A DNA stretch of 49,666 bases from an uncultured bacterium. Lineage in GTDB: Bacteria; Hydrogenedentota; Hydrogenedentia; Hydrogenedentales; Hydrogenedentaceae. A program made the translations under genes and the position numbers. Where the stretch lies: assembly GCA_938014335.1 (NCBI GenBank), contig CALLRP010000039.1, forward strand, positions 1 to 49,666, read 5' to 3'. The notes beneath the pieces are model-generated. The model saw nothing but the letters and a program-made list of their open reading frames with translations, was not told the origin of the DNA and did no database searches. Below, one piece after another: positions 1 to 9,345 of the stretch (position 1 is its first letter; each line of letters starts with the position of its first letter).

Positions 1-1
1 A

Positions 2-970
2 TTGGTCAAAACAGCCATGGCAATGTATGATTATTTCTATGCCTTTGGTCCTCAGATTGAACGATTGAAAATGGAATGTGGAACCGTTTCTGCCATTGCG
101 GGAATCTTTAAAGCACCCTTAGACATAATCGCTGATAAACTACGAGGCTATATTGGATTAACAATGGACCTGCTCATCCAACCGGATAAAGTTTTAAAAG
201 CATGTGAAGCCTTAATGCCTCACCTATACCATATAGCAAAAACTACAGCAGACCCTAATAAACTCGTGCCTATTGGTTTCTGGATGCATCGGGGTTGCAC
301 TCCCTTTGTTACCCGAGAGCAATTTAATACATTTTACTGGCCTACATTAAAACCTATCATTGAAGAGCTCTGGAAAGATAAACAGCAAGTGTTATTCTAT
401 GCAGAAGGGAATTGGGATGACCATTTAGAATCCTTTGCAGAACTGCCTGAAAAAAGTATCGTATTCCACCTCGACCGCAGTTCCCCTGAAAAAGCCAAAC
501 AAATACTCAGTGAAAAATTTTGCCTCAGTGGTGGGCTCCCTAATGCGATTCTCGCCGTGGGCACTCCGAAAGAAGTTCGAGAACATTGCAAGAAATTAAT
601 CAAACTTTTAGCACGGAACGGCGGTTATATCATGGATGCCAGTGCCATTATTCAAAACGACGCTAAAGTAGAAAACATCCAGGCATTTACAGAAGCCACA
701 CGCGAATATGGAATATATAATTCTCCCGCATGGTCAGGGATTGATAATGTTCTGTATGGAGAAATATCGGATACCGCTTCTAATCCTAACCGTTCACAGA
801 AACCTTCATGGCTTTCTTGCTACCCATCTCCTGGAGTATGTTTCCCGTGGGAAGAAAAGCGAAAAGAAATACCGGAAATCAAAGGCGACGAACTTCTCAT
901 CGAGCAAATCTGGAATGCTGTTGAATCACATGGTTATACCTTTATCTGGCAACTACTACTGTCTTTTTGA
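2..970 (+). CDS. Uroporphyrinogen decarboxylase (URO-D)-like protein, 5'-truncated by the window edge
   Basis: The frame is open to the left edge, so the TTG at position 2 is probably not the real start and the N-terminal part is missing. The visible 322 residues fit the C-terminal two thirds of the URO-D TIM barrel, in the branch that also holds corrinoid methyltransferases of the MtaA type. Visible pieces are GFWMHRGCTPFVTREQF, a central FYAEGNWDDHLESFAELP segment, and SGGLPNAILAVGTPKEVREHCKKLI, the family's 'gated slot' region. It is unlikely to be the haem enzyme HemE, because it sits in a catabolic cluster and a second paralogue lies at 2671-3789. The substrate is unknown; methyl transfer or demethylation is an inference from the family. 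It ends 18 bases before the convergent SGNH gene. Confidence 0.8.
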   Translation: MVKTAMAMYDYFYAFGPQIERLKMECGTVSAIAGIFKAPLDIIADKLRGYIGLTMDLLIQPDKVLKACEALMPHLYHIAKTTADPNKLVPIGFWMHRGCTPFVTREQFNTFYWPTLKPIIEELWKDKQQVLFYAEGNWDDHLESFAELPEKSIVFHLDRSSPEKAKQILSEKFCLSGGLPNAILAVGTPKEVREHCKKLIKLLARNGGYIMDASAIIQNDAKVENIQAFTEATREYGIYNSPAWSGIDNVLYGEISDTASNPNRSQKPSWLSCYPSPGVCFPWEEKRKEIPEIKGDELLIEQIWNAVESHGYTFIWQLLLSF

Positions 971-988
971 TTCAAAAAGGGAAAGTAT

Positions 989-2182
989 TCATCTACCATT
1001 TATTTCCCTCACATTATTTAATATAAAATCGCCTATAAGTTCAGCCTTCAATCGGGCACCTTCATCGCTATTATGAATAAAATCCATAAAGTATTCCGGT
1101 TTTCGTGGGTAGGCTTTGGCTAAATCAAAAAAGTAAATATTTTCATCATCGGCTATTTTCTCTAATCTCGTATTCATACTATTGATAAACTTAGAGAAAA
1201 CATCTAAGAAATAGTCAATTTCAGATGGGAATTTGAGTTTAGCTTTATCACAATAATCTCTTGATTTGTAAAATACATAGCTAATTAAAATAGGCACCAC
1301 ATTCCTGTTTTTAAAGATATAAATGATATTTCTTATATTATTTTCAAACCATATAGGTGGATTTCTATCTAATATTTCTTCAGGTGTTACTTCTCTAAAT
1401 ATCCCGGAAGGATATTCTTTTTTTAACACCTGCCTCAAAAATTCTTCAAATCGATTGTTCTCTCTGACATTCACGTAAAACATATCATAGTGTGGTTTCA
1501 AACCAAAAAGTCTTACACCTATTATCCGAAATAAAGAAATATCCTCTAAAATCGAATAATTTAACATACTTCCTATTCCTCCCCGTACATCTGAAATCTT
1601 AAGGTCAGAGTAGTTCTTAGGAACAGGATACAAAAAGCGAGTTAAGGTAATATCATTTATACCTCCGTAATAAATTACAAAATCGATGGGAAGTTTTATT
1701 AACTCCAATTCACTATTTATCAAAATCTCAAAACTTGTCCAACCACTTACCCCCGCATTCATTACCTTGACATTTTTACCTTTTGCCCTCAAATATCTTT
1801 CCAATTGCACTGGATAACTTTTATCCCAGGAACTTACCTCACTATCATATGTGGTTGACTCCCCAATGCAGGCAATCCATATATCATTTTCCCCTTTCGC
1901 AGATAATTCCTCTCCTCTCAGACCAAGTGAGTTATGTTTATCATTTTGAGTTTCATAATTAGGTGTGTTTTGGTACATGGTATAAGGATGAGGTGAAAAA
2001 CGGAAACGACGGGGTACTTTGTTCATCATCTTTATTAACTGTCCGATGGAAGCATACTCCTCAATCTGCTCATTAGTGGCAAAATAGCAAATATACACAT
2101 TTATAACTATCTCTAATACTATTACCACCATTATTAAATACATCAAGAAAAACAAAACCTTTTTCTTTATAGAATGATGCAT
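989..2182 (-). CDS. Membrane-anchored SGNH/GDSL-type hydrolase
   Basis: This 397-residue protein has one N-terminal membrane segment (about residues 9-34, rich in V, I and L) and an extracytoplasmic SGNH hydrolase domain. Block I is ACIGESTTYDSEV, with the catalytic Ser in GES. Block III is YYGGINDITLT, giving the GxND Asn. The C-terminal block V is DFIHNSDEGARLKAEL, giving the Asp and His of the triad. SGNH proteins of this layout act as esterases or O-acyl transfer enzymes on glycans; the substrate here is unknown. The gene lies on the opposite strand between two URO-D-like genes and converges on the first, so it is not part of their operon. The ATG at 2182 places the membrane anchor correctly. 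Confidence 0.75.
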   Translation of the reverse strand: MHHSIKKKVLFFLMYLIMVVIVLEIVINVYICYFATNEQIEEYASIGQLIKMMNKVPRRFRFSPHPYTMYQNTPNYETQNDKHNSLGLRGEELSAKGENDIWIACIGESTTYDSEVSSWDKSYPVQLERYLRAKGKNVKVMNAGVSGWTSFEILINSELELIKLPIDFVIYYGGINDITLTRFLYPVPKNYSDLKISDVRGGIGSMLNYSILEDISLFRIIGVRLFGLKPHYDMFYVNVRENNRFEEFLRQVLKKEYPSGIFREVTPEEILDRNPPIWFENNIRNIIYIFKNRNVVPILISYVFYKSRDYCDKAKLKFPSEIDYFLDVFSKFINSMNTRLEKIADDENIYFFDLAKAYPRKPEYFMDFIHNSDEGARLKAELIGDFILNNVREINGR

Positions 2183-2670
2183 ACTCCATACCTTATGTTT
2201 TCAATTTATAATACCCTTATATATTGGCTCACCAACATTTCATAATACTACCATCAGAATTAAAAAAGGTTAAAAATCAATTTATCCAAATTAAACTCCG
2301 CAAAAGTAAAAAAATCCTTGTTTAATATTATACCTAAGTAACCATACATGCTATAACCCCAAAGGTTTAGCCTACACATCATGAGAATCGAATCCAACAT
2401 TTCTATCTATAAAATAAAAGTGAAATATACCGATATTGAAAATTTTTTTACCAGTTAATGCTCAATTAAACAAGGTGCTAAATTAAAAGCAGAACTCATC
2501 GTCAACTTTCTCACTAATTCAAGGTTTCTTGAAGGGGAACAAGGGCAAGCAAAATAAATTAAGACCTATTATTATCCTCCATGTTTCATTAAGTAATATA
2601 ATCCAATAGTTATCCTTTAAGAAGATTAGTGTATGAATTAAAACTTTTATCAATCAAAGGAACGAATTCA
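2183..2670. other. AT-rich intergenic region without a recognisable gene
   Basis: This gap of nearly 490 bases separates the divergent SGNH and second URO-D genes, so it should hold both promoters. I found no confident -35/-10 pair. An 11-base inverted repeat, CCTTGTTTAAT (2316-2326) and ATTAAACAAGG (2465-2475), encloses about 140 bases. No RNA gene or open frame of note was seen. Confidence 0.5.
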
Positions 2671-3789
2671 ATGCAGTATGATGTGTCCTACGACGGTCTA
2701 TCTCCCCAGGGAGAGGTCATCAAGCGGATGATGTATTACGACTACCCCAGGTGGGTACCTGTTCAAGTTTCCTTCTTACCCGCCTGTGTAAATAGGTATA
2801 AAACAGCATTAAATGTTCTTATGGCAAAACACAATAAATTGTTTCCCCAATTCGAAAAGATCGATGAAACCCACCCTATAGAATATAAAGATTTCTATGT
2901 AGAAGGGGAAGTTACGGATTGTTGGGGTTGTGTTTGGAAAAATTTACATGGGGGTATGGTCGGTAAGGTAGCAGGGCATCCGCTGGAAAATTGGAATAAT
3001 TTTGAAGAATGGAAAAAACATATTCCAAACCCCGAAACAGATGGTATTTTAGGACCTCGGAACTGGCAGGATATTGCAAAAGAGATACAAAACAAAAAAC
3101 AACAAGGTATATTCTCACCTGATTTTCCACTTCCCCATGGTTTCCACTTTATGCTACTCTGGGATTTGCGAGGTTTTGAAAATTTCATGTTAGATATGCT
3201 ATTAGAAGAGCCCTGTCTTATTGAGTTAATGAATATTATTATGAAATATAATAATTATTCCGTTAAGAAGATACTGGATTTAGGAACTTCTTTTTTAGGT
3301 CTTGCAGAAGATTTAGGGATACAGAATAGTTTACCTATCAGTAAGGAGTTGTGGGATAAATATGTCCGACCGGGGTATGAAGTAACCGCAGGCGAAGCCA
3401 AAAAACGAGGTATCCCTGTGTATCTCCACACAGATGGGCATATTTTACCGATTATTCCTGACCTCATTGATATAGGAATAACATTACTCAATCCTCAATC
3501 ACGTGCGAATGGTCTTCAACCCCTCCGCGAACAGGTGTTCAGAAAAATAGCTATTAACCTTGACCTTGACCGACAATTATTCCCCGTTGCAGAAAAAAAA
3601 GATATAAAAAACCATGTCCACGAAGTTTTTAATACCTTTTACATACCTGAAGGGGGGCTAATGTTAAATATCGAAATCAATGAAGATGTCCCCTTAGATA
3701 TAATGGATTATCTCTTTTCCATTGTCGAGGATTATTGTTCCTTGCCCAATCCTGAGGACACAAATTTTTCAAAAATTGGCTTGTTTTAA
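2671..3789 (+). CDS. Uroporphyrinogen decarboxylase (URO-D)-like protein
   Basis: This is a full-length URO-D superfamily protein of about 372 residues and a distant paralogue of the gene at the left edge. Characteristic stretches are GGMVGKVAGHPLENWNNFEEW, where family members often read 'HPLxxW', the barrel segment GLAEDLGIQNSLPISKELW, and VYLHTDGHILPIIPDLIDIG, where a His/Asp pair lines the pocket. The ATG at 2671 is preceded by AAAGGAA at 2656-2662 and is preferred. The frame also allows a GTG at 2629, which lacks a ribosome binding site. The genes that follow encode a DUF6807 protein, a Tat oxidoreductase and a sugar isomerase, pointing to a catabolic role. The substrate cannot be read from the sequence. 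Confidence 0.8.
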   Translation: MQYDVSYDGLSPQGEVIKRMMYYDYPRWVPVQVSFLPACVNRYKTALNVLMAKHNKLFPQFEKIDETHPIEYKDFYVEGEVTDCWGCVWKNLHGGMVGKVAGHPLENWNNFEEWKKHIPNPETDGILGPRNWQDIAKEIQNKKQQGIFSPDFPLPHGFHFMLLWDLRGFENFMLDMLLEEPCLIELMNIIMKYNNYSVKKILDLGTSFLGLAEDLGIQNSLPISKELWDKYVRPGYEVTAGEAKKRGIPVYLHTDGHILPIIPDLIDIGITLLNPQSRANGLQPLREQVFRKIAINLDLDRQLFPVAEKKDIKNHVHEVFNTFYIPEGGLMLNIEINEDVPLDIMDYLFSIVEDYCSLPNPEDTNFSKIGLF

Positions 3790-3870
3790 GAAGTTTTTTG
3801 AATTTGAAATAGTAGTATATATTGCATAAAATACATATTCACATAAAAAGGTAATCAGAAAGGATGAAAA

Positions 3871-4803
3871 ATGAAAAAATATTATTCGTTTGTTGTTATT
3901 TTATTTTCAGTGTCGTTTTCTATAAATGTTTTGAGTGAAGATATTAATATCTCAATGGGTAATCAATTTTTATCATTTTTTTATGGTCCGCGGAAAATCG
4001 CGGATTATAAATACAACGAAGTTCCATTTAAACCTTACATGAAACATTTTTTTACTCCTTCAGGAATGCAAGTATTAGAAGATGCGCCCCATGACCATTT
4101 ACATCATCACGGTTTAATGTTTGCTATTGCAGTCAATAACACGAATTATTGGGAAGAAAGCCAAAAAAGTGGGTATCAAATACATCAAAAATTTTCTAAT
4201 TTAGATATAAACAAAGATATTCCTATTCCAATGAGTTCTTTTGTTGAAGAGTTGATATGGAAAAGTCCTGCTTCCGAAAATCCACAATTAACAGAAACAC
4301 GAAAAATAGCATCCGGATATTGGGAACAGGAAAATGCGAATTTAATACTCTGGGAAACACTATTAGAAAATCCCTCCAATACAGACACAGCAAAACTTAC
4401 AGGACATCATTATTTCGGCCTTGGCATTCGACTTTTAACCACACCATTGCAAAATGTAAACATTATTACTCCTGTAGAAGAAACCCTGGAAAATGTTCGC
4501 GGTGATGAATATCTTCGGAATGCTCCCTGGTGTGCTGTGATTGTAAAAAATACAATGGGAACTTTTACTTTACTTATTGTAGATTTTCCGGATAGTGTTC
4601 GTTTCCCTGCTCGCTGGTTTTCTATGCGAACCCCCTTTGTTTATCTGTCTGCCACACGAAATTTGTGGAAAGAGACATTTGAAATTCCTCCAAAAGATAA
4701 GGTATTGTTAAAACATGCTCTAATTCTGTGGGATGGGGAAAAGACAAAAGAGGATTTGGGGAAGGCCGTCGAAGAAATACATAATGTGCTAAAGTCAAAA
4801 TAA
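3871..4803 (+). CDS. Secreted DUF6807 (PmoA-like) family protein
   Basis: The protein has 310 residues with a Sec signal peptide (residues 1 to about 22, KKYYSFVVILFSVSFSINVLS). It contains the hallmark His-rich motif DAPHDHLHHHGLMFAIAVNNTNYWEE. That motif defines the family annotated as 'methane oxygenase PmoA' or DUF6807, which is not related to particulate methane monooxygenase and is abundant in carbohydrate-degrading Planctomycetes and Bacteroidetes. A later segment, FPARWFSMRTPFVYLSATRNLW, is also typical. The ribosome binding site GAAAGGA ends 6 bases before the ATG. It is followed 22 bases later by the Tat-exported oxidoreductase, so the two are probably cotranscribed and both act outside the cytoplasm. 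Biochemical activity is unknown. Confidence 0.75.
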   Translation: MKKYYSFVVILFSVSFSINVLSEDINISMGNQFLSFFYGPRKIADYKYNEVPFKPYMKHFFTPSGMQVLEDAPHDHLHHHGLMFAIAVNNTNYWEESQKSGYQIHQKFSNLDINKDIPIPMSSFVEELIWKSPASENPQLTETRKIASGYWEQENANLILWETLLENPSNTDTAKLTGHHYFGLGIRLLTTPLQNVNIITPVEETLENVRGDEYLRNAPWCAVIVKNTMGTFTLLIVDFPDSVRFPARWFSMRTPFVYLSATRNLWKETFEIPPKDKVLLKHALILWDGEKTKEDLGKAVEEIHNVLKSK

Positions 4804-4825
4804 ACCCAGAATAAGGAGAATATCT

Positions 4826-6103
4826 ATGGAACAGTCCCCAAGAAACAAGCACGGCATGAGCCGTCGTTCTTTCATTAAAACCACTGCAACCGGACTTATA
4901 GCTACCGCAAGTGTCTCTGCGGTTAAAAGTTCTATGGCACAGAATAACCGTTTAGGTATCGGTATCATAGGCTGTGGTGGACGAGGAACCCACCTTTCAC
5001 AAGCCTTAAAACATCTACAAGATAATGACAAAACTATCCAGTTCAAAGCTTTTTGTGACATATATCGTCCAAGATTAGATAAACTGGCAGATATTTACAA
5101 CGGTAAAAAATATATGGATTATCGTGAACTATTGAATGACAAAGAGGTAGATGTTGTCATTATTGCCACTCCCGACCATCATCATGCTCGCCAAACTATC
5201 GAAGCGGTAAAAGCAGGGAAGCATGTTTACTGCGAAAAGCCCATGACGCACTGGACACAATGGGAATTAGCAAAACAAATGACAGATGCTGTAAAACAAT
5301 CCGAATGTGTCTTTCAAATTGGCACACAAGCCATGTCCGATAGTGTTTGGAAACAAATGAAAGAATTGGTAGAACAAGGTAAAATTGGCCAGCCGGTGCA
5401 TGTGGAATGTGGATATTTCCGATTGGGAGACTGGGGCGAACGAGGCATGCCAATTGACGACCCCAATGCTAAACCGGGTCCTGATTTAAATTGGGATGCT
5501 TTCTTAGAGGATGCCCCAAAACGGGAATTTGATGTGAGCCGATTTTTCCGTTGGAGAATGTATGCAGACTATGCGGGTGGAATGTCCACTGATTTATATC
5601 CCCATATACTTACACCGGTAGTTTATACCATAGGGGTGCACATGCCGAAGATAGTCGTTGGTATTGGTGGAAAACTCCGCTATGAAGAAAGAGAAATCCC
5701 TGATACATTCGATATGTTGATTAACTATGATGACAAAACTGACTTGGCACTTTTAGGGACACAAGCAAATGAGTATCAAGGGACGGCGCTTCGTGGACAA
5801 AATCGGGTTCCTGTAATTCGGGGATGGGAAGGAACATTAACCATTAATGAGGAAGACATTGTCTTCTGGCCTGCAAAAGCATTGAAAACAAAAGAGCCCG
5901 AACGAATTCCCATCCAGAAAGGTGAAAATTTAGTCGATTACCTGCGCAGTTTCATCGATTGTTGCATCCGAAAAGACAAGGCTACATTAAGCCCAATCGA
6001 TATGGCTTTTGAAGTGCAGACCACTTTGATTATGGGAATGTTATCCTGGAAAAACAGTAAAATGTATACTTATGAAGAAGGGAAAGGACCTATAGCACTA
6101 TAA
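4826..6103 (+). CDS. Tat-exported Gfo/Idh/MocA family oxidoreductase
   Basis: This 425-residue NAD(P)-dependent sugar oxidoreductase begins with a twin-arginine signal (SRRSFIKTTATGLIATASV, about residues 12-38), so it is exported folded with its cofactor. The Rossmann dinucleotide motif follows as GIGIIGCGGRGTH. The conserved EKPMTH segment (family EKP, Lys in catalysis) and DLYPHILTPVVY in the C-terminal domain support the family. Periplasmic members in PVC-type bacteria work on sugars or act as glycosidases, but the substrate here is unknown. AAGGAG lies just upstream of the ATG. It sits in an operon between the DUF6807 gene and the TIM-barrel isomerase gene 27 bases downstream. Confidence 0.88.
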   Translation: MEQSPRNKHGMSRRSFIKTTATGLIATASVSAVKSSMAQNNRLGIGIIGCGGRGTHLSQALKHLQDNDKTIQFKAFCDIYRPRLDKLADIYNGKKYMDYRELLNDKEVDVVIIATPDHHHARQTIEAVKAGKHVYCEKPMTHWTQWELAKQMTDAVKQSECVFQIGTQAMSDSVWKQMKELVEQGKIGQPVHVECGYFRLGDWGERGMPIDDPNAKPGPDLNWDAFLEDAPKREFDVSRFFRWRMYADYAGGMSTDLYPHILTPVVYTIGVHMPKIVVGIGGKLRYEEREIPDTFDMLINYDDKTDLALLGTQANEYQGTALRGQNRVPVIRGWEGTLTINEEDIVFWPAKALKTKEPERIPIQKGENLVDYLRSFIDCCIRKDKATLSPIDMAFEVQTTLIMGMLSWKNSKMYTYEEGKGPIAL

Positions 6104-6130
6104 ACCTCAAAATAGAAAGGATACGCGATT

Positions 6131-6970
6131 ATGGGGAAAATAGGTATCGGAATTAATTTAGAATTTGTTCGCCACGCAGATAAACCTTTTGAGTGGGGCG
6201 TGGACAAAGCTGGAGAATTAGGTTATGAATATGTTGAGCCTATGGTGCACTGGGGCAGAGAACTCCTCAGCGAAGCAGGTTATTTTCACAGTGTATCTAT
6301 GTTAGACGACCCATACCGGGTGAAAAAGGCATGTGAGAATGCAGGGGTTAAGCTCTCCGGTCTTTCTTCGCACTGCCCCTTATGTAAGCCCGAAATCAGC
6401 ACCGAATACTTAAAACAAGCCATCCGTTTTGCAGGGGAATGTGGTGCTCCCGTGGTTAACACAGACGAAGGACCCAAACCAAAGTGGACCACGGTGGAAG
6501 AAGACCATGTTTTAATGCGATATGTTCTCATGGAAGCCTGTGCTGTTGCCGAGCCACGAGGTATCTTAATCGGCGTGGAACCTCATCAGCAATACAGTAA
6601 ATCACCCGAGGGATTAGACCGCATTCATGCCCTTGTGAAATCTCCCGTGCTGGGAATTAACTTCGACACGGGAAACAGCTTTTTAAGTGGTCAAGACCCG
6701 ATTGCCTGGCTCGAACATGTCAAAGACCGACTGGTGCACCTGCATGCCAAGGACATTGCCTTACAACAAGCCGAGGCAGAGCGAGGTAAGGTTACAGGGA
6801 CGCCTGTTGGCTGTGCTTGTGGCGATGGTGTCATCGACTGGGCAAAAGTGATTTCTATCCTTAAAAAAGCACCTCGCGACATCGTCATGAGCGTAGAATG
6901 TGGAACTGTGGAACAAGCAGAGCGAAGTATTAAATATCTGAAAGAGTTACTAAAAAAGTTTGAAGGTTAA
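6131..6970 (+). CDS. Sugar phosphate isomerase/epimerase-like TIM barrel protein
   Basis: This 279-residue cytoplasmic protein belongs to the xylose isomerase-like AP endonuclease 2 superfamily. Metal-binding carboxylates and histidines are visible in NTDEGPKP, GVEPHQQY, LGINFDTGNSFLSG, LVHLHAKDI and MSVECGT, in the order expected for a divalent metal site. Homologues isomerise or epimerise sugars and inosose. The specific substrate is not apparent. It is the last gene of the plus-strand cluster and is followed by a strong terminator at 6987-7034. AAAGGA precedes the ATG at a spacing of about 10. Confidence 0.82.
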   Translation: MGKIGIGINLEFVRHADKPFEWGVDKAGELGYEYVEPMVHWGRELLSEAGYFHSVSMLDDPYRVKKACENAGVKLSGLSSHCPLCKPEISTEYLKQAIRFAGECGAPVVNTDEGPKPKWTTVEEDHVLMRYVLMEACAVAEPRGILIGVEPHQQYSKSPEGLDRIHALVKSPVLGINFDTGNSFLSGQDPIAWLEHVKDRLVHLHAKDIALQQAEAERGKVTGTPVGCACGDGVIDWAKVISILKKAPRDIVMSVECGTVEQAERSIKYLKELLKKFEG

Positions 6971-6986
6971 TTTTTTGAAACTTTCA

Positions 6987-7034
6987 TCAACCCCGAATAG
7001 GGATTTATTTTACTCCTTTCGGGGTTGATTTTTT
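6987..7034 (+). terminator. Rho-independent terminator closing the catabolic cluster
   Basis: A perfect 10-bp stem, TCAACCCCGA (6987-6996) and TCGGGGTTGA (7019-7028), with a 22-base loop is followed by six T. It lies 17 bases after the isomerase stop codon. Confidence 0.85.
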
Positions 7035-7210
7035 ACATTAACATATATACGACTTCTACCTCAGGGATAAGGTGATTCCCCGCTTGCTTGAGAACTATCA
7101 TTAATGTTCCTTTAAGCTTCTTTTTTATTGTTTGTCTAAATTTTAATTTATAAATAACCTATTCTTTCGATGAGAGAGAGATTGAAATTTTTCTATAAAG
7201 TTTATAAGAA

Positions 7211-9274
7211 TTAAAATTCCTTATATAGGGAGTGGTAGGCGGAGTAGTTACCCAAGACTTTTTTTACATAGTTGCGAGTTTCGGTGAAGGGGATGTCTTC
7301 TATAAATGTTTCTATTTCTCTACTCTTTATATTTTTTTTCCACTCATCCACGCGACCAGGACCTGCGTTGTATCCGGCGAGTGCGTAGACGATATTTCCC
7401 TGGAAACGGTCTAATAAATACCGAAGGTATGTACTTCCAAACGCAATGTTATAATCGGGATATTTCCATAAATAAGGGTTCGTTTCTTTCAATCGGCTAT
7501 CTTTTTTAGAAATCCATTCGGCTGTGGTAGGCAAGAGTTGTAAAAGTCCCTTTGCATTAGAGGTGGATATTACGGAAGTACGGTAGGAACTCTCCTGCTT
7601 CATGATGGACCATATAAGGTAAGGGTCTATGTCCATTTTTTTTGCCCATGTAGTAACGGATTCGTAATAAGGTAATGGAAACAAAATTTGATATTTGCTC
7701 TCTTCTCGAATATTTGCAAATCCTGGAGTTTGCAATGAATACATATAGTCCCAGACAATTTGGGCGACACCTGCATGAGAAAGTAGCATTAATATTTTTT
7801 CATCTCTCTTCCCTTCTTGATATTGTTGACAGATAAAATATCCTATCCACTCTTTTTCTTCTGTCCCTAATTGACTGAAATGGAATAACCATTTTAACTC
7901 TGTATCTGAGTCTGTTTGAACAGAGGTTTTATTCTCATTGTTAAATAAATGTTTATTTCTTTGTAATGCGGATACAGGTAAATTTTTTAATGGGACTATT
8001 TTTGCAGAAGTAGCATTTATATGAAATTCTTTTCGTAATTTTTCTGCAGAAAGATGGACATAATAATCACCTAGATTTTCCTGCGTTGTTTTTAGATAAT
8101 ATTCTTTTACTTTTGTTTTATTACCTTTTTTCTCAAAGATAGAAGCCAAAAGATATAATGTTCTTGAGTAAAAAGTAGATTGAGGGTAATTTCTCTCTAA
8201 TTTTTCGAAATAGTCTTGCGCCTTTTCGTAATCGCCTTTATTGTAGAACCAGAAGCCCAAAAGAAACAGTATATCTGCGATTCTCTTATGCTGGGGAAAG
8301 CGGTTTAATAGGAGATTGGAATATAAAACGACCTGTTCTTCATTTTTATTTTTTTCTGCTCTCTGCCCTGCCCAATATAAAAATTCTCCTATATCAAAAT
8401 TTGCTGGGAAATTATTATCCATCGAATTAAAAATAGAATTCGCCAGAGTATATTTCCCTGACAAAATTAGACATCGTAAGGCATATTCATACAATATAGA
8501 ACTATATTCATTTTCTTTATTCTGTCGTATCTGTGCAATAAAACTTTTTCCTGCATCTTCAAAAATTTTCCATTTTTCAACTGCATTGGAAGGACCTATA
8601 TAGGTTAGGAAAGCATATTCTACATTGTTGTATAAAATAAACCATGCTTCAGAAAGATAGCCTCCTCTGAGTAAGTAACGAATTGCAAAAATTTTGTCTT
8701 TATTTTCAGAGGAGAGGCATAAATTGAAAAGGGCATTCTTTCGGGACAGATTGTACCCAGCATAATTTACTACTTTTTGTAAGTATTCTGAACCCTCTTT
8801 TTGGTATTTATCTGTATTTATTAAAAATGTTCCGCAATCGTTTAAATATGTAACCATCCACCACGGGACAAAAGGAGAGACTTTGACACTTCGATAGTAA
8901 TCACAAGCTAATAAATTGTTTCCTTGTTTCTCATAAAATTTTGCAAGATAATATATTGCGGGTAATTTCCACGCGGTTTCTTCTTTATTTGATGATACTA
9001 ATTCTTCAAGGATTTGTATTCCTTCATTTATGTTTCCTAATTCTGCTTTACATTGGGCAATTCTTAATTTTACAAAAGGCGATATATAAGGTTCGGCATC
9101 TTTCACACTCTCAAAATAGTTTAACGCTAATGCGTAATCTGTCTTTTCTTGAGCAAAAACACCCTCTTTAAATTTTTTTAATATTTCCTCTTCTGAAATT
9201 TGAGCATTTGCATGGACATGAATGAGAAATAGAGTTAAACAAAAAGTCGATATATATACTTTTTTAAAGTTCAT
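7211..9274 (-). CDS. Soluble lytic murein transglycosylase with TPR-like repeats
   Basis: This periplasmic enzyme cleaves peptidoglycan glycan strands to 1,6-anhydro products. It has a signal peptide (MNFKKVYISTFCLTLFLIHVHANA), a long alpha-helical TPR-like region over about residues 25-500 (for example FYNKGDYEKAQDYFEKLERNYP), and a C-terminal SLT goose-lysozyme-like domain of about 140 residues. The catalytic Glu is in WSIMKQESSYR. The family motifs AKGLLQLLPTTA and ALAGYNAGPGRV follow. The size matches Slt70. The frame extends to a GTG at 9310, but the ATG at 9274 gives the cleaner signal peptide; neither start has a clear ribosome binding site. It is the last gene of the minus-strand run. 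Confidence 0.85.
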   Translation of the reverse strand: MNFKKVYISTFCLTLFLIHVHANAQISEEEILKKFKEGVFAQEKTDYALALNYFESVKDAEPYISPFVKLRIAQCKAELGNINEGIQILEELVSSNKEETAWKLPAIYYLAKFYEKQGNNLLACDYYRSVKVSPFVPWWMVTYLNDCGTFLINTDKYQKEGSEYLQKVVNYAGYNLSRKNALFNLCLSSENKDKIFAIRYLLRGGYLSEAWFILYNNVEYAFLTYIGPSNAVEKWKIFEDAGKSFIAQIRQNKENEYSSILYEYALRCLILSGKYTLANSIFNSMDNNFPANFDIGEFLYWAGQRAEKNKNEEQVVLYSNLLLNRFPQHKRIADILFLLGFWFYNKGDYEKAQDYFEKLERNYPQSTFYSRTLYLLASIFEKKGNKTKVKEYYLKTTQENLGDYYVHLSAEKLRKEFHINATSAKIVPLKNLPVSALQRNKHLFNNENKTSVQTDSDTELKWLFHFSQLGTEEKEWIGYFICQQYQEGKRDEKILMLLSHAGVAQIVWDYMYSLQTPGFANIREESKYQILFPLPYYESVTTWAKKMDIDPYLIWSIMKQESSYRTSVISTSNAKGLLQLLPTTAEWISKKDSRLKETNPYLWKYPDYNIAFGSTYLRYLLDRFQGNIVYALAGYNAGPGRVDEWKKNIKSREIETFIEDIPFTETRNYVKKVLGNYSAYHSLYKEF

Positions 9275-9345
9275 ATAAAGAAATAATAACTTTTTAGTCA
9301 CGAATAGCACAATAGATAAAAATTAAAAGATATTTAATTTAAAAT

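Noticed and set aside
708..1076. A 122-residue frame overlapping the first URO-D-like gene and the SGNH gene
   Set aside because: It lies in another frame of a well-supported gene and has no family motif.
2629..2670. GTG at 2629 as the start of the second URO-D-like gene
   Set aside because: It lacks a ribosome binding site, while the ATG at 2671 has AAAGGAA at good spacing.
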